Shown piece after piece: positions 47,027 to 55,248 of a DNA stretch of 64,000 nt (positions within the stretch are counted from its first letter, which is position 1; every line of letters begins with the position of its first letter). The stretch is from Peribacillus saganii (GTDB lineage: Bacteria > Bacillota > Bacilli > Bacillales > DSM-1321), in assembly GCF_003429095.1 (NCBI RefSeq), contig NZ_QVTE01000040.1:1-64000 (forward strand), given 5' to 3'. Made by a program: the position numbers and the translations under genes. The notes below the pieces were generated by a model. That model saw only the letters and a program-made list of their open reading frames with translations. It was not told the origin of the DNA and did not search any database.

Positions 47027-47539
47027 GTGAATCCTATTCCTGACCATATAAAAACAAATCTAGATATTTTATTCATCGGCTTTAACCCAAGTATTCGTTC
47101 AGGAACATCAGGCAGTCATTATGCGAATCCCAATAACCGGTTCTGGAAAATTCTGCACGAAGCAGGACTGACAACAAGAAAATTCCGGCCTGAAGAAAAC
47201 CATGAGCTTCTGGAACTTGGATATGGATTAACAAATATCGTTTCTCGGCCAACGAAAGCCGCAGAAGAAATTACGAAAGAAGAATATCAAGAAGGCCGTC
47301 TAGAACTAAGAAGAAAAATTCAAACCTATAAACCAAAAATCGCCTGTTATGTAGGGAAAGGAGTTTATCAGCAATTCAGTAAAAAAAATAACATTAAATG
47401 GGGCCGACAGGATGTAACTGTGGTGCCGGGAACTATTGACTTCGTTGCTCCATCCTCCAGCGGGCTGGTGCGGATGAAAATGAAAGAGGTTGTGGGAATT
47501 TATCACGAATTGACAGATTTACTAGTTTCGTTAAAATAA
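47027..47539 (+). CDS. mug: G/U mismatch-specific DNA glycosylase
   Basis: A 170-residue uracil-DNA glycosylase-fold enzyme of the Mug/TDG family that removes uracil or ethenocytosine from mispairs with guanine. Active-site motif GFNPSIRSG (about 18-26), with Asn as the catalytic polar residue, followed by HYANPNNRFWKIL, and the second motif VVPGTIDFVAPSSSG near residue 135. GTG start at 47027 with AGGAGGCGAGAG upstream. Confidence 0.9.
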   Translation: MNPIPDHIKTNLDILFIGFNPSIRSGTSGSHYANPNNRFWKILHEAGLTTRKFRPEENHELLELGYGLTNIVSRPTKAAEEITKEEYQEGRLELRRKIQTYKPKIACYVGKGVYQQFSKKNNIKWGRQDVTVVPGTIDFVAPSSSGLVRMKMKEVVGIYHELTDLLVSLK

Positions 47540-47596
47540 TAAAGCACCAAAAAATTTAACTAATTTATTGAATCTGATTAGGCTGAGGTTGATAAG

Positions 47597-48328
47597 ATGT
47601 CTTTAAAAAAAATTACTATTCAAAGAGAAAGAATACCGAATACAGATGAATATCCATTTTCCATTCCCTCGATCAGAAGCTTTCAGGAAATGGAGATAAT
47701 AAATAATGTAACCTTTTTTGTGGGAGAAAATGGTTCAGGAAAATCTACGCTTTTAGAAGCCATAGCTGAAAAATGCGGTTTCAATACAGCTGGGGGAGGA
47801 CGTAATAATTATTATAATCTGCATGCCTCTGAATCAGAGCTTGGCTATTATATTACACTTTCTTGGCTGCCAAAAATAACGAATGGTTTCTTTCTTCGTG
47901 CGGAGTCTTTTTATCATTTTGCAACCCATCTGGAAGAAATAGATGATGATACTGGTTTTACCAATTATGGCGGCCGATCTTTGCACCATCAATCACATGG
48001 CGAATCGTTCCTTGCTCTCTTCCTGAATCGGTTTAAAGGAAGAGGCATTTACTTATTAGATGAGCCAGAGGCTGCCTTGTCACCCCAAAGACAGCTTGCA
48101 TTTCTTCGAATTCTGCATGACCTGGCATCTAAAGACGAAAGCCAATTTATTATTGCCACTCACTCTCCGATACTTCTCGGCTATCCAAATGCGACAATCT
48201 ACAATTTTGACGAAGGTGAAATTTCGGAAGTACAATATGAAATGACAAACCATTATCAGATAATGAAAGGTTTTCTGAACAGAAGAGACCAATACTTAAA
48301 GGAATTATTCCTGGAAGAGGACGATTAA
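47597..48328 (+). CDS. AAA-family ATPase (ABC-like)
   Basis: A 243-residue SMC/ABC-type ATPase. Walker A FFVGENGSGKSTLLEA (about 41-56), signature-like SLHHQSHGESFLALF (about 127-141), Walker B GIYLLDEPEAALSP (about 149-162) and switch FIIATHSPILLGYP (about 178-191). It has no membrane partner or nuclease domain nearby, so it is not a typical ABC transporter component; related single-gene ATPases occur in many bacteria with unknown function. GAGGTTGAT precedes the ATG. Confidence 0.85.
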   Translation: MSLKKITIQRERIPNTDEYPFSIPSIRSFQEMEIINNVTFFVGENGSGKSTLLEAIAEKCGFNTAGGGRNNYYNLHASESELGYYITLSWLPKITNGFFLRAESFYHFATHLEEIDDDTGFTNYGGRSLHHQSHGESFLALFLNRFKGRGIYLLDEPEAALSPQRQLAFLRILHDLASKDESQFIIATHSPILLGYPNATIYNFDEGEISEVQYEMTNHYQIMKGFLNRRDQYLKELFLEEDD

Positions 48329-48415
48329 AGAATAAAATAGATCAACATGGTATAGTAATTATAGATTTAATATTAAGCGGTGTATTGCCAGCAGCAAGGA
48401 GACGAACATACAGAA

Positions 48416-49174
48416 ATGAAATTGGTTTCATGGAATGTGAATGGAATAAGAGCTTGTGTGGGAAAAGGATTTTTAGACTATTTTAAAGAAGCAGATGCAG
48501 ATATTTTTTGCATTCAGGAATCAAAGGTGCAGGAAGGCCAAATCACATTGGAGCTTGATGGCTATGAACAATATTGGAACTATGCGCTGAAAAAGGGCTA
48601 CTCTGGCACAGCGGTTTTTACTAAGAAAAAACCAATCAGTGTGAAATACGGAATCGGACAGCGCGAAGATGAGCCGGAGGGAAGGGCTTTAACCCTGGAG
48701 TTTGAGGATTTTTATTTGGTAAACATTTATACACCCAACTCTAAAAGAGACCTTTCCCGCATTGAATACAGGCTCCAATGGGAAGACGAAATCCGGGATT
48801 ATTTGAAGGAATTGAACAAGGTTAAGCCCGTCGTTTTTTGCGGTGATTTAAATGTTGCCCATCAGGAAATCGACTTAAAAAACCCTAAGTCCAACCTCAA
48901 AAACTCCGGATTTACCCCAGAAGAACGCCAAAAAATGACCCAGCTGCTTGAATCCGGTTTTATTGATACATTTAGATATCTTAACCCTGATCAAACGGAT
49001 GCCTATACATGGTGGTCGTACATGAATAAAGTGAGAGAACGTAATATTGGCTGGCGTATCGACTATTTTATTGTTTCTGAGAGATTAAAAGATTCATTGA
49101 AAAACGTCCACATTCATTCACACATAATGGGCAGCGATCACTGCCCGGTAGTTCTGGAGCTGGACTTTGAGTAA
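48416..49174 (+). CDS. exoA: exodeoxyribonuclease III / AP endonuclease
   Basis: A 252-residue class II apurinic endonuclease of the ExoIII/ExoA family, which nicks DNA 5' to abasic sites and removes 3' blocking groups in base excision repair. Catalytic features are SWNVNGIRA, IQESKVQ (metal Glu), YSGTAVFTK, GDLNVAHQEIDL (catalytic Asp/Asn) and GSDHCPVVLELDF (Asp-His). The ATG at 48416 matches the family N-terminus; AAGGAGA lies 13 bases upstream, rather far. A clear terminator follows. Confidence 0.93.
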   Translation: MKLVSWNVNGIRACVGKGFLDYFKEADADIFCIQESKVQEGQITLELDGYEQYWNYALKKGYSGTAVFTKKKPISVKYGIGQREDEPEGRALTLEFEDFYLVNIYTPNSKRDLSRIEYRLQWEDEIRDYLKELNKVKPVVFCGDLNVAHQEIDLKNPKSNLKNSGFTPEERQKMTQLLESGFIDTFRYLNPDQTDAYTWWSYMNKVRERNIGWRIDYFIVSERLKDSLKNVHIHSHIMGSDHCPVVLELDFE

Positions 49175-49190
49175 TTTTATATGTTCAATT

Positions 49191-49220
49191 AAGACCGGAT
49201 ATAATTTATCCGGTCTTTTA
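49191..49220 (+). terminator. terminator of exoA
   Basis: AAGACCGGATA / TATCCGGTCTT stem with a 5-nt loop, followed by TT. Confidence 0.85.
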
Positions 49221-49494
49221 TGATTTTCGAGGCATTTCGCTTATATTAAACACTTTTTTCAGGTGAAACTGCAGCCGATTGATAATTAACTTAATAAGTC
49301 GACTGCTTTTCATCAATACTCATCCCATTGTTCACAGCAATTTAGCTATGAAATTTGCCGAGATACCGCCTCTGGGTAATGCCTAATTGCTATATATCGT
49401 CGACCTCCAAATTTTATCGCACAACTTCGGATATTTATCAAACTCTCGAAATATACCGATTTCTTGATAAATATTTTCACTATACAATCATGAT
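49221..49494. other. intergenic spacer with no recognisable feature
   Basis: AT-rich DNA between convergent exoA and uppP. I see no supported gene, repeat or hairpin. Confidence 0.5.
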
Positions 49495-49538
49495 AAAAAG
49501 CCGTTTCGGAACATATCATGCTCCGAAACCGGCTTTTT
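49495..49538. terminator. terminator of uppP (bidirectional)
   Basis: AAAAAGCCGTTTCGGA / TCCGAAACCGGCTTTTT stem with one bulged base; T-run on the minus strand after the stem. Confidence 0.88.
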
Positions 49539-50368
49539 TAAAAATAAACTATATAAATAACGGCGGCCAGCACAATTCGATAAATCGCGAATGGCACCAA
49601 TTTTATCTTATTAATCAGCTTTAGGAAAAAGCGGATCGAGATTAACGCAAATATAAACGCGCTTATGAATCCGGCAATAAAAAATGGCATTGCATCCATC
49701 GTAAAGTACTCCAGATTTTTGACCAAAGAAAGGAAGCTGGCGCCAGCCATAATCGGCACAGCCATGATAAATGTAAAGTCTGCTGCAGCACGGTGGCTCA
49801 ATCCTAACAGGACACCCCCAGAAATCGTTGATCCTGAGCGGGAAAATCCCGGCCAGAGCGAAAAGCATTGAATCAATCCAATGGTTAATGCCTGTCTGTA
49901 TGTTATCTGGTCAACAGAATCTATCTTTGCTTTTTTCGGTCCAAAAACATCAGCGATAATCATAAATACGGCGCCAATCACCAATCCAATTAATACAGTT
50001 GAAATAGAAAAGAGACGTTCATCTATGTAATCCTCAAACAATACTCCTAAAACTCCAGCAGGTATCAAGCCTACAATTACTTGAGAAAGCTTTAGCCCTT
50101 GTGTATGCTGCTCGGTTCCTTTGAAAAGGCGGTTTAATCCTAGCATATCAATAAATCGGTTTCGAAACACAATGACCACTGCAAGAATGGAGCCAAGCTG
50201 AATTACAACTTTAAATGTGTTTGCAATTGGCTTCGTTAAGAACTCCTTTGATTGAAGCCACATATCATCGACAATAATCATATGGCCTGTTGACGAAACA
50301 GGTGCAAATTCGGTTATTCCTTCGACAAGTCCTAAAATAATTGCTTTCAATAACATTAAAAAATCCAT
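49538..50368 (-). CDS. uppP: undecaprenyl-diphosphatase
   Basis: A 276-residue BacA-type membrane phosphatase that recycles undecaprenyl diphosphate to the lipid carrier for cell-wall synthesis; overproduction gives bacitracin resistance. Eight hydrophobic segments, with active-site regions EGITEFAPVSSTGHM (about 16-30) and WPGFSRSGSTISGG (about 169-182). The proline in EFAP replaces the leucine or proline seen in other members; this varies in the family. GAGGAG lies 11-15 bases before the ATG. Confidence 0.93.
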   Translation of the reverse strand: MDFLMLLKAIILGLVEGITEFAPVSSTGHMIIVDDMWLQSKEFLTKPIANTFKVVIQLGSILAVVIVFRNRFIDMLGLNRLFKGTEQHTQGLKLSQVIVGLIPAGVLGVLFEDYIDERLFSISTVLIGLVIGAVFMIIADVFGPKKAKIDSVDQITYRQALTIGLIQCFSLWPGFSRSGSTISGGVLLGLSHRAAADFTFIMAVPIMAGASFLSLVKNLEYFTMDAMPFFIAGFISAFIFALISIRFFLKLINKIKLVPFAIYRIVLAAVIYIVYF

Positions 50369-50555
50369 TGTTCTGTATTACTCCTCATTTTTTCTATGTC
50401 AGTCTGCCTGTGCCCGCTACAATGCAACAATAAGAGGGACCTATCCTATTATATATGAAGAACAGGATTGATGCCTTCATTTTATACGAAATCTGAAAAA
50501 ATGGTAAAATTAAACCTCCCAAGCGACAGCCGCCAGGGAGGTACGGAAATCTGAA

Positions 50556-50690
50556 TTATTTATTTCTGTTTCTTAAATCTTTTTTCGTGATCTCACTGCG
50601 AATGTTAATGTCCTGAGCGAATTCGGTACCATTTTTGAGGTTATTCGGATATTTATTTACTCGTTCGCGATTATCATTACGATTGGTCAT
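50556..50690 (-). CDS. small hydrophilic protein, 44 aa
   Basis: A 44-residue, Asn-, Lys- and Arg-rich peptide (MTNRNDNRERVNKYPNN ... FAQDINIRSEITKKDLRNRNK) without hydrophobic segments. AGAGGAGGAAG lies six bases before the ATG, a very strong site. Its composition and its place next to a SASP gene suggest a minor small spore protein, though I cannot assign it to a named ssp family. Confidence 0.65.
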   Translation of the reverse strand: MTNRNDNRERVNKYPNNLKNGTEFAQDINIRSEITKKDLRNRNK

Positions 50691-50772
50691 AGCAGCTTCC
50701 TCCTCTAATCGTTCAGGATTTTTTGTTAGTGGGAGAAGAGACCCGAATGGGCCTCTTCAAAGGAACTCAGCG

Positions 50773-50967
50773 TTATTGACCTTGCTGGTTTCCAAGTTGC
50801 TGCTGTGCATAGGCGATTAAACGTTTTGTCATTTCGCCGCCTACAGCACCATTTTCACGCGCGGTCGCATCTGCACCAAGTCGAACTCCAAACTCATTGG
50901 CAATTTCATTTTTCATCTGTTCCAGAACATTTTCTGAACCCGGTACCAACAGTTTGTTTCTGGCCAT
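50773..50967 (-). CDS. alpha/beta-type small acid-soluble spore protein
   Basis: A 64-residue SASP that coats spore DNA and shields it from UV and heat. The GPR protease site is in the N-terminal helix region ([11 protein letters not shown], cleavage between E and the following residues) and the second helix has [16 protein letters not shown], both standard. GGGAGTGATG precedes the ATG. Expression would be under sigma-G in the forespore. Confidence 0.95.
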   Translation of the reverse strand: MARNKLLVPGSENVLEQMKNEIANEFGVRLGADATARENGAVGGEMTKRLIAYAQQQLGNQQGQ

Positions 50968-51180
50968 GCTACATCACTCCCGACGAGTAATTGAGCAATA
51001 AATCATTGCTCATATATAAGGTATCCGTTTGAGTAAAAATAAACAGGCAAAACTCCAGCATTCTTTTGGTAATTCTAAGCTAGACTGTCTAAAATAAAAT
51101 ATAATATATTGTTTTTACCCGTATCTTTGTTAGCAGTTCATCCGTTTATATATAAAAATACGGTTTAAGGGGGTACTGCC

Positions 51181-51900
51181 ATGTTGAATAAGGTTAGCTA
51201 TTTGCATAGCAACAACGATCAGTTTCATGAAAAGGCTGATACTTTTTGGGAAGAGAAGTATCCAGCTTTACAAAAATACTGCCGGTTTTTGACCCAAAAT
51301 AAATGGGATGGCGATGATATAGCCCAGGAAGCCATTCTCAAAGCGATCCAGCATTATCGATATAAGCCGGAAGTGAGCCCAGCTTTGCTTAATAAAATTG
51401 CATATAACCATTGGATTGATTCCATTCGAAAAAGTAAAAAAGAGGTACTCGGGACTGTCCCGGAAAATGCAGAAAGTGAGGATACAGCAAGGCTGGCAGA
51501 AATTGATGGCATCGTCGGTACATTGCAGAAATACCTGACTCCAAAACAATCAGCCATTTTTCTGCTAAAAGAAGCATTTCAATATAAGAACAGTGAAATT
51601 GCCGATATTCTCCAAACAACCGAAATAGCGGTAAAAGGGGCGCTGCATCGCGCAAAGAAACGGCTGGAAAAGTCAGCCGATCACCTGAAACCTCACCCTT
51701 CCGACACAGAAAATGATGAAGATGAACACATACTAATGGAACTTTTTTATTCAGCTTTAAAAGTACAGGATCCTGGTAAATTGATAAAAGCTATACCAAT
51801 GATTCGTTCATTAAAAAGCGAAGCCCAAAACCCGCAATGCGTATTCGGTAAGAGAACAGTATTTTCAAACAGCACAACAAGTCTCCGTGTGGCTGCATAG
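51181..51900 (+). CDS. sigma-70 family RNA polymerase sigma factor
   Basis: A 239-residue ECF-like sigma factor with region 2 at about 20-85 (KWDGDDIAQEAILKAIQHY) and region 4 at about 110-165 (LTPKQSAIFLLKEAFQYKNSEIADIL). A C-terminal tail of about 70 residues beyond region 4, including ENDEDEHILMELF, is longer than in minimal ECF sigmas and might be an inhibitory or effector-binding extension. No anti-sigma gene is adjacent. GGGGG precedes the ATG. The next gene is a ClpP paralogue, 104 bases downstream. Confidence 0.85.
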   Translation: MLNKVSYLHSNNDQFHEKADTFWEEKYPALQKYCRFLTQNKWDGDDIAQEAILKAIQHYRYKPEVSPALLNKIAYNHWIDSIRKSKKEVLGTVPENAESEDTARLAEIDGIVGTLQKYLTPKQSAIFLLKEAFQYKNSEIADILQTTEIAVKGALHRAKKRLEKSADHLKPHPSDTENDEDEHILMELFYSALKVQDPGKLIKAIPMIRSLKSEAQNPQCVFGKRTVFSNSTTSLRVAA

Positions 51901-52004
51901 TTTTTTTTATTAAACCGCGTATCTTTTTATCCCCCTGTACCGTTTAGATAATGAGTGAGCAACATGGCTCAATATAATTAAACGAAAAATAGGAGGATAA
52001 AATT

Positions 52005-52577
52005 ATGAGTACAATTCCATATGTCATTGAACAATCAAGTCGCGGTGAGCGTTCATATGATATTTATTCCCGGTTGTTGAAAGACAGGATTATCATGATT
52101 GGAGAGGAAATTACTGACCATACTGCCAATACCGTTGTTGCCCAATTGCTATTTCTGGCAGCGGATGCCCCTGATAAAGATATTTCCATATATATAAACA
52201 GCCCGGGCGGTTCAACCACTGCAGGGTTCGCGATTTACGACACGATGAAGCATATTAAACCTGATATAAGAACAATTTGTACCGGAATGGCCGCTTCCTT
52301 CGGGGCATTGCTTCTCCTTGCAGGAACAAAAGGTAAGCGGTACGCACTTCCCAATAGCGAAATTATGATCCATCAGCCTCTTGGTGGAGCAAGGGGGCAA
52401 GCAACGGAGATTGAAATTTCAGCGCGCCGAATCTTAAAATTAAGAGAGCACATTAACTATCTGATAGCGGAACAAACAGGACAGCCCGTTGAAAAAGTGG
52501 CAAAGGACACCGACAGGGATTATTTTATGAGTGCTGAGGAAGCTAAGAAATACGGCATCATTGACGAGATTCTTTAA
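52005..52577 (+). CDS. clpP: ClpP-family protease subunit, second-type paralogue
   Basis: A 190-residue serine protease subunit. Catalytic triad is intact: Ser98 ([10 protein letters not shown]), His123 (IMIHQPLGG) and Asp172 (DTDRD). Two features differ from the main Bacillus ClpP and resemble the extra ClpP of the Bacillus cereus group: MIGEEITDH in place of the MLG-type loop, and [13 protein letters not shown] after the active serine. The C-terminal tail ends at IIDEIL, without the longer tail of housekeeping ClpP. AGGAGG precedes the ATG. Next to a sigma factor gene, it could serve a conditional protease. Confidence 0.92.
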   Translation: MSTIPYVIEQSSRGERSYDIYSRLLKDRIIMIGEEITDHTANTVVAQLLFLAADAPDKDISIYINSPGGSTTAGFAIYDTMKHIKPDIRTICTGMAASFGALLLLAGTKGKRYALPNSEIMIHQPLGGARGQATEIEISARRILKLREHINYLIAEQTGQPVEKVAKDTDRDYFMSAEEAKKYGIIDEIL

Positions 52578-52589
52578 AATGCCATTAGA

Positions 52590-52645
52590 TGTAAAAAGCG
52601 CAAACACCCTGGTCGGCCAAGCTAGATATTTTTGTTAAAAAGTAT
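52590..52645. repeat. dispersed repeat type 1, minimal copy E
   Basis: AAAAAGCGCAAACACCCTG is joined almost directly to CCAAGCTAGATATT, so only the two ends of the element remain. Confidence 0.6.
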
Positions 52646-52666
52646 GCCATCATAGCTTTAAATTAA

Positions 52667-52710
52667 AAGAACCATTCTCATCATACCCATGCTGAAAATG
52701 GTTCTTCTTA
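52667..52710. terminator. hairpin downstream of clpP
   Basis: AAGAACCATT / AATGGTTCTT stem with a 20-nt loop; the following T-tract is short (CTTA), so it is a weak terminator for clpP. Confidence 0.55.
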
Positions 52711-52736
52711 TGTTTATTGATACTTTGATATAAAGA

Positions 52737-52853
52737 TTATAGTTTCGTTTTAATTGGTAAGATATTACTCAATTTTCCGCGTACCTTTGAGGCGTCCAGT
52801 CTTCCTTCTCTAATCTGCTTTTGCCTGAATTTTAACGCCTTTAATTTTCCCAA
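52737..52853 (-). CDS. small basic peptide, 38 aa (uncertain)
   Basis: A TTG at 52853 with AGGAG ten bases upstream opens a 38-residue basic peptide, GKLKALKFRQKQIREGRLD at its start and a LSNILPIKTKL end. A longer in-frame start at 52940 has no site. The composition suggests nucleic-acid binding, but it may be a chance frame. Confidence 0.3.
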   Translation of the reverse strand: MGKLKALKFRQKQIREGRLDASKVRGKLSNILPIKTKL

Positions 52854-52968
52854 TTTCCGTACACTCCTGATACTTAATTTATTGGTTTCATTATAAAGTG
52901 GTATCGTCCAGCGGTAAGGGAAACTGACAAAAAGGGACAAAAATTATTTGTTGTCAGAGAAAAAATAA

Positions 52969-53060
52969 GTTAAGATATGTTGGTAGCTACGCGGTTATCA
53001 CTTTGCTAGCGATAGTTATCATCCGGATAGCCAACTGCTAGCAACCGATATCAACTTATT
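52969..53060. repeat. structured leader or operator with nested inverted repeats
   Basis: An imperfect long stem pairs AATAAGTTAAGATATGTTGG (from 52969) with CCGATATCAACTTATT (ending 53060). Within it lie GGTTATC / GGATAGCC and three related GCTAGC/TATC-bearing segments, with TATC at 52996, 53017 and 53049 (spacing 21 and 32, two and three helical turns). It directly precedes the RHH-like gene. Confidence 0.6.
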
Positions 53061-53072
53061 GTGGAGGGTAAT

Positions 53073-53270
53073 ATGGCTGGAATAAATAGACAACAATTGA
53101 ACGTGCGAATTACTCAGGATACTTTAGAAAAGCTTGATGAAATTGTAGAATATTATCAGGAAAATACCAAAATTGGAAGAGTCTATAAAGGAGATGTACT
53201 AACAGATATTATCGAAAAATCTTACGAAGTAATGAACAAGCAAAAAGCACTAAGAAAAAACTTTCAATGA
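53073..53270 (+). CDS. ribbon-helix-helix-like small DNA-binding protein, 65 aa
   Basis: A 65-residue protein. NRQQLNVRITQDTLEKLDEI forms a beta-strand followed by a helix as in CopG/Arc RHH proteins, and KGDVLTDIIEKSYEVMNK the second helix. The ATG at 53073 follows GTGGAGGGT. The inverted repeats just upstream could be its own operator, which would make it a self-regulating repressor. No toxin or partner gene follows. Assignment to RHH is by pattern only. Confidence 0.6.
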   Translation: MAGINRQQLNVRITQDTLEKLDEIVEYYQENTKIGRVYKGDVLTDIIEKSYEVMNKQKALRKNFQ

Positions 53271-53339
53271 TTTGCAGCACAAAAATAAAGAATAATGAAT
53301 TCGGATATTTTCTTAAAAGGGTACCAAAAGAGTAGTCCC

Positions 53340-53395
53340 GAGATAAGAAACATGCAGGCACCATGGAGCTAGACATGTGTACTTATAAAAAATAC
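53340..53395. repeat. dispersed repeat type 1, right-end fragment D
   Basis: CATGGAGCTAGACATGTG followed by TACTTAT matches the right end of copies B and C. The left part is not recognisable. Confidence 0.6.
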
Positions 53396-53401
53396 TGTGA
53401 C

Positions 53402-53438
53402 AAAAGAAGATCACAGCCGATAAGCTGCGATCTTTTGA
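53402..53438 (+). terminator. possible terminator of the RHH-like gene
   Basis: GATC and GC / GC and GATC segments pair around CCGATAA, with CTTTTGA following; the stem is interrupted. Confidence 0.4.
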
Positions 53439-53469
53439 CGTTCGCTCAATTAATTACAGGAAAGGCGAT

Positions 53470-53575
53470 TTAAAATCTTGTTCCTTGTTTGGGAGCACTC
53501 CGAATCGTAATCGTTCCATTATGATCCTGGACAATTTTAAAACTACCATCATACCAAGACCATTGTTGTGAGTGG
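53470..53575 (-). pseudogene. histidine-kinase C-terminal relic
   Basis: The minus strand reads FKIVQDHNGTITIRSAPKQG then TRF and a stop. This is the end of a HATPase_c domain of a sensor kinase (compare the usual KIVEDHGGTI ... PGKGTTF pattern). No upstream kinase sequence is present: a distorted WYDG stands where the G2 box should be. It is what is left of a deleted two-component sensor gene. Confidence 0.65.
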
Positions 53576-53711
53576 ATTCGGATTTTTATTTTGACAAAGA
53601 GCGACTATTTTCCTTCTTACATTAAATTGTCTGACTACTATTTTAAAACTAAAAATGGTATGCTTGAAAATAAATTTTTCTATTTTTTGGGTCTGTTAAA
53701 CTTGTCTGTTG

Positions 53712-53888
53712 ATTTCCGCTCCAGGTACTCACTTCTCCACAGGCGGTTTGGAAGCCTCCTCGTCGCCTGTGGGGTCTCCCTTGAACTGTTTTTCCCGCAG
53801 GACGTTGAATTGGCTTCCCCGAATAAACACCGCACAGAAAAATGCGAATGTATTTTCGAGAAGTCTCGTACCTTTCGCTCCAATATTG
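53712..53888. repeat. dispersed repeat type 2 (palindromic, Bacillus type)
   Basis: Starts TTGATTTCCGCTCCAGG with GTACTC, holds AGCCTCCTCGTCGCCTGTGG and CCCGCAGGA, and ends GTCTCGTACC, TTTCGCTCCAAT. This is a decayed copy of a palindromic repeat I recall as common in Bacillaceae genomes; AGGTAC near the left end and GTACCT near the right end are inverted. Confidence 0.65.
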
Positions 53889-54170
53889 AAAAGCGAAAGC
53901 GCCCTGCCATAAGGAACGTCGTCGGCAGCACATCCTTAAAGGGGAAGAACGGATAAGTTCGCCACGTCCTGTGGCAACGCCGTTCTGCCCCACATCGTGT
54001 AGGCCCCCGCCACCTATAAGACAAGCGCTGACAGAAGGCGCTTTTTACCTTCCGGCAGCGATTGGCTTATGACATCGAGGCCGACTAGGATCGCTTCTTT
54101 GGCAGCCGTCGGCACTAGAACGTCCTGTGTGTCGGGGCCGGGCGCTGCAGCTAGACATCAACAAGTGTCA
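53889..54170. repeat. dispersed repeat type 1, long copy B
   Basis: Starts AAAAGCGAAAGCGCCCTG and AGGAACGTCGTCGGC, carries GCCACGTCCTGTGGCAACG, the stem ATAAGACAAGCGCTG / CAGCGATTGGCTTAT (13 of 15 paired) and ends GGGCGCTGCAGCTAGACATC. It abuts repeat type 2, so two element types are side by side here. Confidence 0.85.
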
Positions 54171-54231
54171 AAATCAGCATTGAGCTTTAACATAGCCTAA
54201 TTTTTAAAAGATTGTAGGTGTGAGGATTACA

Positions 54232-54708
54232 ATGTCATTTCAAAAAGTGAGCGAGTTTTTAAAACAATTAGATTCCAGCCTGGAACCAATACATTTCGAA
54301 GAAGATACTAATACTGTAGATGAGGCGGCAAAGGTGCTGGGAGTAGAAGGTGCGCAGATTGCTAAATCGATACTTTTTAAATCAGGAGCAAGCTACGGGT
54401 TATTTGTTACAGCAGGAGATATGCGAATAAATCAAAAAGTGGTAAAATCACTGCTTGGTGCAGGGAAGCCAAAGCTGGCTGCCCCAGAAGAAGTGTACGA
54501 AATCACAGGATATAAAGTAGGAGGAGTCTGTCCCTTTGCTTTGAACCACGAAGTGCCCATTTTTTTGGATGAATCAATGAGACGGTTCGATATAGTATAC
54601 ACAGCAGCTGGAACACCTCATTCTGCACTGCCGATTTCATTTGAAAAGCTTCAGGAAATTACAAAGGGCATAGTAATAAATACTCAAACAGTTGAATTGG
54701 TGCGCTAA
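54232..54708 (+). CDS. YbaK/EbsC-type aminoacyl-tRNA deacylase
   Basis: A 158-residue YbaK-fold protein that probably hydrolyses misacylated tRNA (Cys-tRNAPro-type editing). Family features include AQIAKSILFKSG with the conserved lysine (about 42-53), GDMRINQKVV, and GGVCPFAL (about 97-104), with a late TAAGTPHSALPIS loop. The ATG at 54232 follows TGAGGAT; a GTG at 54220 is upstream of that site. Stand-alone gene with its own terminator. Confidence 0.88.
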   Translation: MSFQKVSEFLKQLDSSLEPIHFEEDTNTVDEAAKVLGVEGAQIAKSILFKSGASYGLFVTAGDMRINQKVVKSLLGAGKPKLAAPEEVYEITGYKVGGVCPFALNHEVPIFLDESMRRFDIVYTAAGTPHSALPISFEKLQEITKGIVINTQTVELVR

Positions 54709-54710
54709 GC

Positions 54711-54748
54711 AAAAGCAGGTTTCGATTGTCGAAACCTGCTTTAAAAGC
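54711..54748. terminator. bidirectional terminator
   Basis: AGCAGGTTTCGA / TCGAAACCTGCT perfect 12-bp stem with TTG loop between the deacylase and VOC genes. Confidence 0.85.
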
Positions 54749-55110
54749 TATCCTTTTAATAAAAACTGGTTGCCGTCTTCATCTTTAAATTGAACAAACG
54801 TTCCCCATTGCATTTCCTTAGGCTCGTCTATAAATTCAACACCATTAGATTTCATTGTTTCATAAACCGACAAAATATTCTCACATTCAAAAACTATTGA
54901 TGCCTTCATTTCATCGGAGCCTGGCATTATACCCTTAGGGTAAATAACCAAATGGGACTCAGCGCCTTTTGGACTTACTTCAAGCCAATATGCATTGGGA
55001 CCCATTTGATGCTCGGCATTGACCTCAAAACCTGCCTTTTCAGTCCAGAAAGCTTTTGCTCTTTGCTGATCTTCTACATATACCGCAACGGTAGCTATTT
55101 TCTTGATCAT
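54748..55110 (-). CDS. VOC-family (glyoxalase/bleomycin-resistance fold) protein
   Basis: A 120-residue single-module VOC protein: KIATVAVYVEDQQRAKAFWTEK opening (split) with beta-alpha-beta-beta-beta units, YWLEVSPKG in the middle and the C-terminal TFVQFKDEDGNQFLL with the metal-ligand Glu/Gln position. Such proteins act as small metalloenzymes or as binding proteins. Substrate unknown. GGAGGATC on the minus strand precedes the ATG. Confidence 0.88.
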   Translation of the reverse strand: MIKKIATVAVYVEDQQRAKAFWTEKAGFEVNAEHQMGPNAYWLEVSPKGAESHLVIYPKGIMPGSDEMKASIVFECENILSVYETMKSNGVEFIDEPKEMQWGTFVQFKDEDGNQFLLKG

Positions 55111-55248
55111 TAAGATCCTCCATTAAATGGTTTTGCCTATCTCTTTTCACAAAAACTGTTTAGATTCCATTATTATACTGGATGTGATGATTTAGAGCCA
55201 AACTACAATAATGGCGATTATATAATAACAATCAATAAAAAATGCTTA

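Noticed and set aside
50735-50758. Stem GAAGAGACCC / GGGCCTCTTC after the SASP gene
   Set aside because: No T-run on the minus strand in the required position, so it is not called as a terminator.
53591-54024. Several overlapping open frames of 67-121 codons on both strands
   Set aside because: They fall inside two dispersed repeats, have no ribosome sites and show no family similarity.
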